Made by a program: the position numbers and the translations under genes. Below the pieces are notes generated by a model, which made no database searches, was not told where the DNA came from, and saw only the letters and a list, made by a program, of their open reading frames with translations. Positions 33,370 to 45,800 of a stretch of DNA of 64,000 nt are shown piece after piece. Position 1 is the first letter of the stretch. Each line of letters begins with the position of its first letter. The stretch is from Nemertoderma westbladi (lineage: Eukaryota > Xenacoelomorpha > Nemertodermatida > Nemertodermatidae): NCBI GenBank assembly GCA_032718475.1, contig JAUCBJ010006420.1:1-64000 (forward strand), in the 5' to 3' direction.

Positions 33370-35250
33370 GCTCGATCGGAGTGGGTGACAGACCGAACGT
33401 AATCAGGATCGAATGTAACATAGTTTTTACGAATCGAACGTAACCTCAATTATGTTACATTGGATCCTATACTGCTATAACTATGTTACATTCGATCTAC
33501 AAATTACTAAGCTCGAATGTAACATACATTTATTTCAGTTGTGTTTTGATTTCAGGAGTTAACCGATGAAATGCTTCGTATAATTACAGGAAGAAACAGT
33601 TTGGTGTTGGTGATGGTGAGTACAAAACAAAGACCCAAGACCCAATTAAGTAACCTGCACCTTGTAAAATGTGTTAACTTTCGTTTATTCTTTTGGTTCC
33701 CCCAACATGCCTCTGTAACCTGCTCCTTTCAGCCTTCAAATAAAAGTAACCTGCAAGATCTTGTAACATGTGTTAACTTTCCTTTATTATTTTGGTTCCC
33801 CCTACACGCCTCTGTAACCTGCTCCTTTAAATCTGTAAATGGTAATGTTACATTCGAGCTTAGAAATTTGTAGATCGAATGTAACATACAGTCCTTATCT
33901 CATTCTGAATATCATTTCTCAAACTTGGTATCATTTCTCAAACCTTTTACTAATGATAGTCTACGGAGAATTTCAGTAGGTAAGACTGGGGTAAGAGTTG
34001 AGAAATCAGAAAGATGCAGCCAGCTCAATCTAACTCAAACTAGAGTCTGGCGCCATGGTTTGAGTTAGGTTGACTTCCAACTGTGCCATACTCAGCATTA
34101 CTGTACCTGGGACGGGATGAATAATTACTCTGGTTGAATGATGCACCACTGTGGAAGGGGCCTCTGTCTGTTGCTTGGGCTCTTCAGTTAATGGGTTGAA
34201 TTACATAAGCTGGGCAGGCCGGCTTGCAGTGTGTCTCATAAAAGACATGTCAATCACACAGTTCCTTTGTGGGATTTACTAAATGTATGTTGTTAACTAA
34301 ACCACACTGGCTCGGTCTGTTTGTAGAGAAAGTTTTAATTCTGGGAATATTGTTGGGGGAAATTGCTGCTCTGTTGTCTGTTTGATGTCAATTGGTGCCT
34401 TACAAGACATATCAGTTTGAAAATATAATGGTTAATTAATAATTATTACTGTAGTAAATATGGGACCTCGCACCACCACCACACCTCCCATAAATATGCC
34501 CCCTTCTATAATTACAGAGGTTTCCTCTGGCCCCTTTGCCCGGTCTACCCACACCCGGATGTATTGCGAATAATTGTGTTGATGATGTAATAGAGAATTA
34601 AACATTAGTAAAACATTAAAGTTAAACATTAGCGAAATATACGCGAAATTAAAATAAATTTATAAAATTGGTTGGTTATATTATATGGTTATATTTTAAT
34701 GTAAAATAAAGTTAAAATGTTATGAGCTACATACGTAATAAATGTAATAAAAAATTAATAAATCTTCAGTTTAATAATTTAGCATATAATTTTTTTATTT
34801 ATTTTTTTATTCTGAAATTAAAAAATAAATTGAGTCACTAGAGTCTGCAAGTTAATTCTCGCTGTCTACTGGGGTTAATTACACACAAATAAATCAAGTT
34901 AAGGGAATGTTATAGCAGCAGGAGACCATCAAGTACCCATAGGCAGAGTATAAACAGAAGCGAGTGGGCCATTAAACACAGACAGCTTGTTGCATGAATG
35001 CTACACAGTGCACAGTGGGGGGTTACGTGAGTTTGAGTTGGGTTTGAGTAAACCAGACAGGTTTGAGTTAGTAAGAGTGAGGTAAGAGAAAAGGTACCCA
35101 GTTTGAGAAACGGTATCTAGAATGAGATAGGGACTGTAGTCAGATAGTTATAGGATCCAATGTAACATAATTGCGGTTACGTTCGATACATAATAACTAT
35201 GTTACATTCGATCCTGATTACGTTCGGTCATGTATCCGATCGGAGTTGGG
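33370..35250. mobile_element. Non-autonomous DNA element with ~200-bp inverted ends
   Basis: The left end (33,395-33,475) and the reverse of the right end (35,153-35,225) share ACCGAACGTAATCAGGATCG, AATGTAACATAGTT, ATCGAACGTAACC, and AATTATGTTACATTGGATCC in order. The inverted match resumes at 33,888-33,950 against 35,080-35,141 (CAGTCC-TATCTCATTCT, TTTCTCAAACT). The left arm is split by a second element at 33,483-33,888. No transposase is present. The outer boundary is blurred (CGATCGGA is shared) and I cannot define a target duplication. Confidence 0.7.
33483..33888. mobile_element. ~405-bp MITE nested in the left arm
   Basis: Its ends are ~45-bp inverted repeats: TATGTTACATTCGATCTAC, AAATT and AAGCTCGAATGTAACAT at the left, and the same in reverse at the right. 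Its word GAATGTAACATA is shared with the outer element, so the two are related. Inside are two minus-strand copies of the dispersed core (GGAGCAGGTTACAGAGGC ... AACCAAAA-AATAAA) about 118 bp apart. Confidence 0.75.
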
Positions 35251-35852
35251 ATTTGGCCGGAGCCGGAGTCTGGAAAATTTGGCCGGAGCCGGAGTTTTTC
35301 AAAAATTTCAAAAAAAATTATTCAGGCCTACCGTATTTAAAAAAATAAAGTAGGCTACCGTTATCTGGATATCGTTCTCCAATCGGAATCGCTCGTCTAC
35401 TCGTAGGCCTAATTAATTTCATAATTTACAGATTTACGAACTTTTAATTTAAAATTAAGTAATTAATTTATCATTTATGGATGGACACGCACAGACGCAC
35501 AGACGGCTAACAATTACCTACAGTTGACAGTACCCAGGTACCTAACTGCAGTAGTTACCGGTACAGAAGTAAAGGCGGTACAATGTACAATGCCGACTAC
35601 AATCATATCATTTACATTTTTTTACAGTACCTGTCTACCCTGTCTCTGTACCATTCAGCCAGTCCAGTCACCAGCAGACCAGTACCTCCAGTACCAGTAC
35701 AGCAGTACAGCTAAACTGAAACATTTTAAAGTTCACACTGCCATGCAGACTGTGCCAGCTGCCAGCCGACTGGCCGAGGAGATCACCCCGTTTGCTTGTA
35801 GTGCTGTTGTCAGACTGTTATTGTATGACTCAGCTGCACAGAGTAGGGATCG

Positions 35853-36305
35853 ACCGAATTATTCGGTTCGGTACCGAATTTTGCCGAATATGGCATATTC
35901 GGTTCCGGCCGAATTTTAAAATTTGAATTACCGAATATCCGGCACAAATTGCAAATTACTAACATACTAACTACGCATTTACCAGAAATATTTATATCTA
36001 GTTTCATCGTGATCAGCGACCTCGAATACTCGTAAGCGTTCAGAATTATCAAACCAAACACAACATTTTTTAGTTTGACATTTTTTACTTGTAGGCCTAC
36101 TTTTCCTCCCGGGGGACCAAAATAGCACCAAAATGATGGTTGCATTGCCAGAAAATATTTTTAACAAGTTTTATCGTCATCAGCGACTTCGAAAACCCTT
36201 CATCAAGTTTGTCATTTTTGAGCCAAGATCTAAAAAATTTCTAAAATGCCCCCCACCCCCCCGGGCCAATTACGTTGTAAAATAGCCCGGGCCTGATAGG
36301 GTTAA
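35853..36305. repeat. CCGAATATTCGG words and second copy of the 160-bp dispersed repeat
   Basis: 35,853-35,940 is dense in CCGAAT and ATTCGG words in both orientations, starting GGGATCGACCGAATTATTCGG-like, as at the ends of some non-autonomous elements. From about 35,960 it matches the repeat at 25.4-25.75 kb (ATCAGCGAC cores at 36,012 and 36,179; GGGGGACCAAAATAGCACC; GCCCGGGCC end). Confidence 0.65.
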
Positions 36306-36915
36306 AGGAAATTATCAATTATTACCTCGAGAAAATATAGCTGTGTATTGTTTGCCTTGTAAATGCCTCAAAAGCATTTGTTGGAATTGAACACTGTATT
36401 ATTAATCGTCATCGTCATTAATATATACTAATGTACAGTATAGGATGATTGACGACATTATAAACGACATTATGTACTCTTATGATATGCCGGCATGTAT
36501 AATAATATCTATATTGTAGGGTTACAACCTCCATTGGATACCTGCGAATATTTTGCCTCAAATAAGATTAATCTCAAGAAAACAAAGTTTATGTTTTATC
36601 AAACCAAAATTTTTTAGGTCTACTCTAAATTATATTGAATCAATAATATATATATATTTGTATATTACACCAAGAAGGTATTAGTTTGCCACAATTACAT
36701 ACAATATAATATCAATAATTAATTCGGACCACTTGATTAAAATAAAATAAAATACGAACTGTAAAATACTCAACAGAAGTCGACTTAGGGTACCGCACTG
36801 ATTGTTATTTATTTATTCACTGATTAAAAATTGGATAAAAATTAATTTGTAAATATGGGACATAAAATAATATATAAAATTAAATAAGATGGATGAAGAT
36901 GACCGCCGCGTGACC

Positions 36916-37146
36916 TCAATCTTGTGCCCACTGGCTGAGCGACTTCATGTTTCCTCGGCATTGAAGAAGGTGGTAGATATTTGGAATATCGCCACATAGT
37001 TTACAGACACAATCATCACCCGGAGAATGATACGATGAGATCGTGCAGTACTTATGGTGGAATCCATGAATGGCGAACCTAGTGATCACGTGACTGCTTT
37101 TAGAGATGGGATCGGTCCATTGTCTGTCTCTGAACGCATTGTTGAA
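36916..37146 (-). pseudogene. 3' fragment of a LINE related to the one at 58.6-60.8 kb
   Basis: The minus-strand translation gives HVITRFAIHGFHHKYC, then CVCKLCGDIPNIYHLLQC before a stop. The LINE at 58.6-60.8 kb has HVITRATSHGFHFKIC and a Cys/His end at the same place (CLCRFC ... HCLVC). This matches the C-terminal Cys/His motif of LINE proteins. The upstream part is missing. Confidence 0.6.
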
Positions 37147-37176
37147 TCAATAATATTGAGTTATTGAATCGGAACA

Positions 37177-37219
37177 ATACACCATGCCATAGAATTATAG
37201 TGTCGTAATTCAGTGACAC

Positions 37220-37255
<36 letters not shown>

Positions 37256-37886
37256 TAATTTTTCTACAAATCTTAATGAGATTGCATGAAATTAGAATCA
37301 GAGATAGTTTCACCTCCCGACCACTGACTGGGTGAGCCAGAATTTTTATTTTTGCTTTCAATCTTTAGCTACAAGCGTTTAAAAAAGCGTCTCCAGCGAT
37401 ATTACACCAGTTACACACCAGTACAGTTATTCTTCTACTGTACCTTTAGCTGTTTTTCCCATTAGTAGTTCTTCATTAATAGTTTTTCCCATAGCATCGC
37501 GCCGGTGCATAACCATGCAACTTTTGAACGCTCATATCTCAGCTATTTTTCAACGAAATTCAAATTGTGTTATATATTTGGAATCCTTGCATGGCCAGCT
37601 TTCTAACATGTACCAACAAACAGCTATAAGGTAGAAGAATAACTGCGGTGTAACTGGTGCAATATCGAGGGAGACACTTTTTTTTTAAACGCTTTAGCTA
37701 AAGATTGAAAGCAAAAATAAAAATTCTGGCTCACCCAGTCAGTGGTCGGGAGGTGAAACTATCTCTGTTTCAAATTTCATGCAACTCACAATTCATTAAG
37801 ATTTGTAGAAAAATTAGGGGGGGGGGGGGGGGGGGGGCTGTGTGTCACTGAATTACGACACTATAATATTCTGGGACATGGTGTAT
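37177..37886. mobile_element. Foldback element with C32 / G21 tracts in its arms
   Basis: Nearly the whole element is an inverted repeat: arms of ~280 bp (37,177-37,455 and 37,610-37,886) around a ~150-bp loop. Each arm runs TAGTGTCGTAATTCAGTGAC, a C homopolymer (C32 at 37,221-37,252; G21 at 37,817-37,837 in the other arm), a CTAATTTTTCTACAAATCTTA segment, CACCTCCCGACCACTGACTG, then TTCAATCTTTAGCTA. There is no coding capacity. Confidence 0.85.
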
Positions 37887-38328
37887 ACATATTTAGGTCA
37901 CATAATACCTCAATAATATTCTTAATAATACCTCAGTTAACCTTTAGCTACAAAGTTTGGATGAACAACAGATAACCTCATATCATCTCTCCACCACACG
38001 GCCTGATGACCGGACACTAAACAGATCCTAAACACCCACACTGGATGCACATTGGTTGGAACTACTGTAAAACAGTTGGGCTTCTGAGCATCAGCAGTTG
38101 TTATATCTCCGCCGTGTAAACAAGCAGTTAGCTAGAGAGGCCCAAACTCTATATCGTCGGGCATGATTAACAAAACGGTAGGCTTACACGTAACGGCTGT
38201 TGTTCCCGTCGTCAGACGACATTTAACTCGCGAATAAATTATCCCCTTACCTTCTCTTCCCAGACTCAGAATTCCTTAGCATTTTCATTTGAGAGTAACA
38301 ACAATACGTGTAGTGGGCACTTTATAGC

Positions 38329-40730
38329 TTAACCCTTCCATGCATGCTGTGCCATATATGGAACACCTATTATTTTTAATTCTACAGAATGCAAACCTGC
38401 TCATAATATCCTAATCTCTGGTGGACATGTCTTGAATTCTATATTCTTGCAGTTGAAACACATTCTGTACACAAGATGGCGTGTGGATTATTTTTATATT
38501 GCTTTAGAACGGGCCAGGTCTAAAATGGATAATTTCAAAAATTGACAGGTTTCAATGAGTTGTAATTTTCGATATATATGCCAGTGGTGGTTAAAAAAAC
38601 TATTTTCTAGTAAACAAATTATCGCTTTATAACCCAAAAATGCAAAATTATTGTAAGAAGTTTAGAATTTGTCCGTTACAGTGAAAAATACAGGTGTTCC
38701 ATATATGGCACAGTGTGCAATAGAGACTTCAAGAAATGTTTACGGGTTTACTGCATAGCGTGCCACAAATGGAACACCAACATCGTTTACTCTACCCGTC
38801 TGCCTGAATCCAGCTACTTATAGTCAGACTATTGTATATTTCCATCAGTCTTTCATTTATACATTTTCTTTTCTGTTTTAAATCTTTTATGAACCTACTG
38901 CACTAGACATCAGTTTGTCAATATCTTCTTAAATTACATTAAAAATATAGTGTTATTTTTATTTTAATTAGTTTGAACAATTTATTGTATAACTTCACAT
39001 TTTGTGTGGAATTTATGTGAACTGGTAATTGTTCGATTGTACGTACATACAGTACATGTTATCGATTTAGTTGAATGTCTTCAATAATTAGAAAAATATC
39101 GATGTTGTTTAGAGATTTGGCTTACTTTAATTGTAATATGGAATTGATGTGCGATTTGTATGTGTGACCTGATACTGTATGTAAAAAGCAAAATGTAAAA
39201 TGGATGATTCTTTTTTGGAAGATGATCTTGAAGACATTGAACAATTAAACATTGTCATATCAGCAGACTCGGATTATTCTTGGGACAATTCAGAGAAATC
39301 GATTTCCTGGACTTCCAATCAAGTCAGTGGCAGATATCGGAAAGGAAGATAGAGGTTATTCAGAGGAAGTGGTAACCAACATTGCGCCAGTTCAGGATGA
39401 GAGTGACAGTGGATGTGATAGCGATTTTTTTGGAGTGGGAGGTGGCTAGAGGAATTGTTGGAGCGGCAAGTGCAGGTGTCAGAGGAAATGCCAGAGTTAG
39501 AGGGGGTAGAAGAGGAATTGCTCGAATTGGAGGTGTAGGTGGTAGAGGAAACATCATCAGAGTGAGAGGGGGTGGAAGAGGAATTATTAGAGCCGGAAGT
39601 GGCAGGTAGTAGAGGAAACGTCAGAGTGAGAGGGGGTGGAAGAGGAATTATTGGAGCCGGAAGTGCAGGTAGTAGAGGAAACGTCAGAGTGAGAGGGGGT
39701 GGAAGAGGAATTGTTGGCGCAGATGGTTCAGGTAAAGAGGGGGATCATTGATATAACTGTTAGTGAGATGCAGGATAAACTAAAGAAAGGATATTGATGT
39801 TATAGGTATTACTGTAGTGGCATGGAATGATAATAAAGCAGTACATGTGGCATCGAGTTATGTTGGGGAAATGCCTATTGGAACATGTAGAAGATATTTC
39901 ACAAGTGCTGGGGAATATAGCGAAGTATCGCAGCCTGCTGCAATCCGTGAGTACAATCGGTTTATGGGAGGAGTAGACCTGCATAATGGTTTCCTAGGTC
40001 GAAACCGAATAAGGATGAAGACAAATAAATGGTATTTTCGCATGTTTTACCATCTAATAGATGTAACTATTGTCAATAGTTGGATCTTGTTCGGGAAGGT
40101 TCATGGTCCAAGGTCTAACATGACCATCACAGAGTTTTGGGAGAGTCTAGGAGTGACGATGTGCCGAATTGGATCTCATTCAATTTCCAAGTGCAAGAGA
40201 TGGTCGCCCAAGTACTTTGTCTACAGAACCAAGAAAAAGGGAACCCCCACTTCCAAGAGACGATATCAGGCTTGACTGCACTGGCCATTGGCCTTCTTAT
40301 GAACCAAAGCGACGAGGGTGTAAACATTCAAACTGTAATAAAAGGACATTCGTTAGTTGCGAAAAATGCCAAACTGCCTTATGTTTTAATAAAGATCAAA
40401 ATTGTTTCAGGAAATTTCACACAAACTAATGTGTGTAATTATCTATGTAATTATAAAAAAAGGAAATTGTAAGAAAATTAAAAGCAAAAAGTGTTTTGTG
40501 TTGTGCCATATATGGCCCATCATGCACTAAAAGGGTTTAGACTTCTTTGTACCTCTAATGCATATCGTGCCATATGTGGCACGCAGACAAAACGCACTAT
40601 AGCTTCAGAAAACTGACCATTTTTTTTAACTTTTGATATTTTTTTCTGAATCAGCAGTGAAAAATATGCCTAAAAATATTTTTTTCTCAAAAATTAAAAA
40701 AAAAAATTAATTCATGCATGGAAGGGTTAA
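38329..40730 (+). mobile_element. Internally deleted piggyBac-like transposon
   Basis: Both ends carry TTAA, the piggyBac target site (38,329-38,332 and 40,727-40,730). Perfect inverted repeats follow: CCCTTCCATGCATG at the left and CATGCATGGAAGGG at the right. Palindromic words GTGCCATATATGGAACAC or close variants occur at 38,349, 38,694 and 38,760 near the left end and at 40,503 and 40,568 near the right, probably transposase-binding sites. The transposase is incomplete (next entry), so the copy is non-autonomous. Confidence 0.93.
39200..40429 (+). pseudogene. piggyBac transposase remnant
   Basis: An acidic N-terminus starts at 39,200 (MDDSFLEDDLEDIEQLN), typical of the family, and stops after ~50 codons. 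39,420-39,760 is a Gly/Arg-rich ~66-bp tandem repeat (RGGGRGIIRAGS, SRGNVRV). The C-terminal part resumes at 39,817: WNDNKAVHVASSY, then YNRFMGGVDLHN, where the GGVD Asp should be the third catalytic Asp. After a frameshift near 40.2 kb comes the Cys-rich end CKHSNCNKRTFVSCEKCQTALCF. The region expected to hold the first two catalytic Asp residues is missing, so the enzyme cannot be active. Confidence 0.9.
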
Positions 40731-41166
40731 GTGAGTTGTATGAATCTATCAGTTTTCCTAAAATTACAGTAAAAATTATTATAATGTAAGTCAATAATCT
40801 CTGTATTCAACCATTATTTCCTCCTTATTGTTCAACTCCAATTTAAATTATCTTAATAGAATGTTATTATTATTCATTTTCTTATTCATCCACTACTCAT
40901 GGTATTACTACCAGTAAATATGGATCTGTCATAATTGTTACGTCCGCTACCGGCATATAAAAAACATAAAATATACGTATTTATAATACGTAAATATATT
41001 ATACAGGGTAATTGCTAAACGCGCACCCCATTAATAAAATATTTACATATTCCTACAAAGATGATACGATACACAAAGCGACAGTAGTTGTTGTACTGCA
41101 TAGAGTTTTTGTTAAATATACAGTATGTAGACTTTATTATGGAGTAAAATCCGGAGGTAATAGTTA

Positions 41167-42405
41167 CTAATCCAATTCCCTATCCTCCTCATCATCACAT
41201 TCACTTATCTTTTCAATGTCTTGAACTATATCAGTCACATCGGTGATTAACTCTTGTAAAGAATTCTTCCTCATTCTCGCGTTGGCCATTTGTTTCTCAG
41301 CCATTTCGACGCCGTGCTTATCAACGTAACTACCTTGTTCAATTGCACTGTCCACAGAAACTTCAACGCCATCGTCGGCAGCAATGCAAATATCTGGAAT
41401 AGCTGAGTAATTAGCTTCGTCATTAGTATCATCACGTGTTTCTGAACCATCTACCAGGTCAGCCACGGAATCCAGTACAGATTCGATGAGACTTTTACCA
41501 GCAGTTGTAGGTCGGCTATCTACTTTATGTGACTCTGAATTTTCGAGATTTTCATCGGCGTTTTCTGAAAGACTTCCTGGCTTTTTATCACCATCGAACT
41601 TATCTTCTAAAGGAACTACATTGATATTGTCATCAGGGAATATGCGAGAGCTTCTTACAAGCATGGTGTAATCGGTGGGTGGGGGTGGACCCCTTTGCGT
41701 AGGTTTACCTTGACAGATTCTACAAGCTCCTGAGTTATTCCTCATTGTTCGTTCTCTGTTGTATCTGTCCCTCTCGATGTAATTAACCTGGAATATGTCG
41801 GCACCAGCATTCAAACTAGTCACCTTCAGTGGGTTTTTTAAAGGAGACTGAGGTTCGGTGGGGATTAATGTTTTCAGCAACGGTAAATGTCCATGTTTCA
41901 CAGCCGTAGAGAAATCGTTTAAAGTTAGCGAAGATTGTCCGGATTTGTGTCTGTTTGTGCGGACGGTGGGTGGTTGGGAATGCGTTGGGGTTATGGAAAG
42001 GTCCTCCTGTCTGGTTCCGTGGTTCACCGCCAGCAACGCCTCCCTGTGAACCTTCCTCACCTCGGTAACAACATTATTCTCCACAGAGTTCAACCAGTTG
42101 TAGTCGTGGTATTTCGGTGCCAAATGATCTGCGGGAGGTAGACGTTGGCTGAGTCGGTTCCGTTGGCGTTTAATCGGAGACGGGGTGAATCCCCGGTTGA
42201 GGTTCACCCGAACGAGTTCGTGTTTCACGAGGTTCTTATCGGGCGAGCGAACCGCCGTGGATGAGCGCGGACGCATTAACGGAGGAATCGACGGTTTGGA
42301 GCGATGAGTAGCAGATTGAGTGGCGGGAGATTCAAACCAAACATTGATGTTGTTGTCTATATTCGGTTTAGAGTTATCCGAGAGCGGGTGTTGAACCTGA
42401 GACAT
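41167..42405 (-). CDS. Uncharacterised single-exon protein (412 aa)
   Basis: The frame is uninterrupted, with G at -3 of the start codon and composition unlike a repeat. The N-terminal half is basic and Pro/Ser-rich (RSKPSIPPLMRPRSSTAVRS). It contains KYHDYNWLNSVENNVVTEV and LNDFSTAVKHGHLPLLKTL, an ankyrin-like helix pair at most. The middle has a Cys pair (CRICQGKP) followed by PPPPTDYTMLVRSSRIFP. The C-terminal third is strongly acidic (IADLV-type helices, then DIEKISECDDEEDRELD). There is no signal peptide or membrane helix, so the protein is probably soluble. I recognise no family. An 18-20-bp minisatellite lies ~230 bases upstream of its start. Confidence 0.65.
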   Translation of the reverse strand: MSQVQHPLSDNSKPNIDNNINVWFESPATQSATHRSKPSIPPLMRPRSSTAVRSPDKNLVKHELVRVNLNRGFTPSPIKRQRNRLSQRLPPADHLAPKYHDYNWLNSVENNVVTEVRKVHREALLAVNHGTRQEDLSITPTHSQPPTVRTNRHKSGQSSLTLNDFSTAVKHGHLPLLKTLIPTEPQSPLKNPLKVTSLNAGADIFQVNYIERDRYNRERTMRNNSGACRICQGKPTQRGPPPPTDYTMLVRSSRIFPDDNINVVPLEDKFDGDKKPGSLSENADENLENSESHKVDSRPTTAGKSLIESVLDSVADLVDGSETRDDTNDEANYSAIPDICIAADDGVEVSVDSAIEQGSYVDKHGVEMAEKQMANARMRKNSLQELITDVTDIVQDIEKISECDDEEDRELD

Positions 42406-42639
42406 ACCAACTCTTCTAACAGCGTCTTTTCGGATAAGATTAAGATAGCATTACAATTAAATGGCTCATTTTGTCATCAATAATAATAATATACATAAAT
42501 TACTGTAGATACCACTGTATAGCACAATAACTCTCTATGTTTGATTGAGTACCTGAAAAAATTATATAGACTGAGAATAGATCAACATGTCGATTTTTGT
42601 CTGATTTGCCCGTCCATGGCACTTGGTGGGTACCATTGA

Positions 42640-42800
42640 CGGTATGAATTCGATGGCATTGGCACGTACAGTATATGGTGCCATTGTCACGTATATGATG
42701 CCATTGGCGGGTATATGGTGCCAGTGGCACGTATATGGTGCCATTGGCATGTATATTGTGCCATTGGCATGCATGTATGTATATGGTGCCACCAGTGCGG
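42640..42800. repeat. 20-bp minisatellite GTATATGGTGCCATTGGCAC
   Basis: Six to seven units with 20-bp spacing vary at one to three positions and end in a degenerate unit near 42,795. They lie upstream of the minus-strand gene at 41,167-42,405, so a regulatory effect is possible but not shown. Confidence 0.8.
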
Positions 42801-42849
42801 ATATTGTGCCATTTGCACCGGTTTGATGGTGTTCGCTTCACGACTTTAA

Positions 42850-45800
42850 TGTCTATAAAACGGCTGTAATTCTCTGCTACAGCTCACACACGGGTAGGCA
42901 GGTAGGCCCACTACCAATCGAGTTGTACCAATTAAATAGGAAGCTGTGGATCCGTTATTGGTCAACTTTATCAATAATTGAAAATTAAATGTATTTAATT
43001 GGAATACAAATAATTACAAACATAGTAGTATCTTTGTTCTGGGGGATGTTACCATTATATATCTGTTGTAACACTGATAGGCCTCTATCAAACGTAATGT
43101 CATACTTACCGTATAAACACCAAATAAATTAAAAGCATTATAATAATGACAATGGTTGATCGTTCCCGCAATTATACACGCAGAGTAACTGGTGCTAATT
43201 CTCTATCAATTAGTAACAATGGGAATTGTGACTCAATTGGATACAGAGTTGGCAGTGGTTTCCCCATATCTAGGCAACGCCTCATTCAAATCCAAACACC
43301 AACCGTTTGACACCCCAATGGTTTATAAGCAGGTAGGATAGTTAGTTAATTATAACGTATAAACTATAAGCATAGCTGAACCAAACTTAATTACCTTACA
43401 CAATCTACAGTTAATGTTGGAGCGGAAATTATGAAAGTAGATGCCACTATGTTATATCCAATCTATAGAGCAATATACTCATACAGTATTGAACGTATTA
43501 TTGCTAATACGTATGTAAATACATTAGTTCAGTTACCTTAACCAATTCCGCTCTGTTATTATTGATGTCCAGTCCCCCTTAGCCCCCCCCCCACACCATG
43601 CGAACACCCTTCCTCCCTCCCTCCCCCCGCAGATATATTAAAGGCCAGAGATTATTAAATTATTGTGTACACATACTAAACAATGCCCAATGCACACAAA
43701 ATATCACACGTAATATTCTTACACGGCTGTCCAAGTTCATTGTACCTACTCACACACCCCAGCCAAAGGGTATACATGTGGAGGCGTGACTTATACTTTA
43801 TAAGGGGAAATAGGGTAGAGAAGCTGACATAGGCCTAGCTACATGTTTATTTTTCCCTTTTATTATCAATAATTAATTATTAGGGATGTCCCTTATAAAA
43901 TATATGATAGAATCTTGGGAAGGATTTAGTACCACTGTGATGATACTAAAAATGATAGAATACAGAATATTTCCCACCCACCAGAGACGCGACATTGTTT
44001 CTTTTTGGAATCGTGGTCAGTCAGCTATAATTGTGAAATGTGGAGATTAGCTATCACTACTAACTATTAATGATGTGGGGACACACCCTAATTATATTGA
44101 TAGAAATTATGATACTGATATTAATATTTTTCAAAGAGGAACATGCTGCTAGTATCTCAATTTTCTAAAAAGATACAGATCAGAAGATATCGAGCACATT
44201 CATTGGCCAGTCACATAATAAAGAAGCATGTGAAATGTTTAAATTACGATTTTGATCATGAAGAATTCAGGATAATCATGAACCGAAATGGACCGTCAAA
44301 TGAAAGATAATCTAAAAACAACCAAACATACAGACAGGTGAAATTAAGTATTGCAATTAATATTAATTATAGTCATTATTAATTTAGTCTTTTAATTAAT
44401 GAAACATTGTAAATTTAGTTGCGTTTAAAACATCGCTAAATTAAGATTACTTTCTTCCAATATAAGCTGATGCACTGCTTTTACCAGTCACAACTGTGCA
44501 TGTGTATAGATTGCAACAATATTTTGTGTAACCGTACAGTAGTTCAGTAGTTGTATTCAATGACAGGTAGATAATGCCGCAATAGGCTATACGTACCGGG
44601 TAACCTACTCGTCAGACATACAGACATGTTAACATTATTCTACGGTATGGGTATTCCAGTTGTGTAATTTCAAGTACCGGTATAATTATTTAAATGTTTT
44701 ACTAGAAAATAATTCATTTCTATTAAACGACAGCCAGAAAATTGCTGTTTTTTCAGTAAAAAGGTTTTTTTTTACCTTAATCAACTAATTAACGGCTTTT
44801 ATCTTAGCTTCTCGGAGGTCACACGCACATTCTACTTGGATGGAAAATTTATAAACTTTTGCTAAACAACATGTATATACCAGATTTGGTTAGATTTAAT
44901 CGAGGATTGGCCGAGTTATTAAAAGTTTAAAATTTCGACACGACAGAAAACAGATTGAGACATACCTATTGAGGTATTGGTGTTCGTATGCTAAACTCGC
45001 GTTTTAAATTTTACCAAAAAATTGCCAAAGCTATTATCAAAATACTAGGTGTAAATATTGAGTTGTAAATCGCTATAATTCGAAGGATATTCATTCAATC
45101 CAATCAATTCTAGGATATTAAGGGGGTATGCTCTCATGCGATTTTTTTTAAAACAGCTCTTACTGTAACTTCGTTTTGTAGGTCAATATCACTGTTATGT
45201 TGTGTTCAGCCAACGTGGGGGAAGGTCAAAGAGCAACAAAAATTGAAATTTTAAAATTTTATTGTGTCCGTCTAGCGGCGAGCGCGGAATGAAATTTTTC
45301 ATTAAAAACACTACTAGTCCCTTAATATTTAACCAAAGTTTTTGAAAAGAACTTTTTCGAACGCAGCATTATCATCGGAGGGGTACCCCCCCCCCCCCCC
45401 CCCCCCCCCCTAATTACGCGTAATGAAGAAACAAGATGGAGAGTTTTAAAAGCTCAACTAAATAATAATTAATATGCGAGAATAAATTAAAAAAAAAAAA
45501 ATATAGCGATTTACGTCTCAAAATTGACTTCTTCTTAAATGTACTGTATCAAAAGATGTTGCGGTACGTATTTTAGTTGGTAGTTTATTCCACCACAGTG
45601 TAGGTCCTGATACTGCGGAGGCGCGCTCACCTGTCTATACAGTTCGTAGGAATTTACATTAAATCATGGCGGGAACGAGGGAAATGTATAATATTTGTGG
45701 GAAAAACAATTGGAGATTTTCTAGAAATAAAAGCTATTAAATTAAATAAATAAATAAATCCTAATCTTTAAACGTCCGGCTCTAATAATGAAGTGTAATA

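Noticed and set aside
35524-35919. 131-codon plus-strand frame
   Set aside because: Runs into the CCGAATATTCGG repeat, has no domain or start context and uses AT-rich dispersed sequence.
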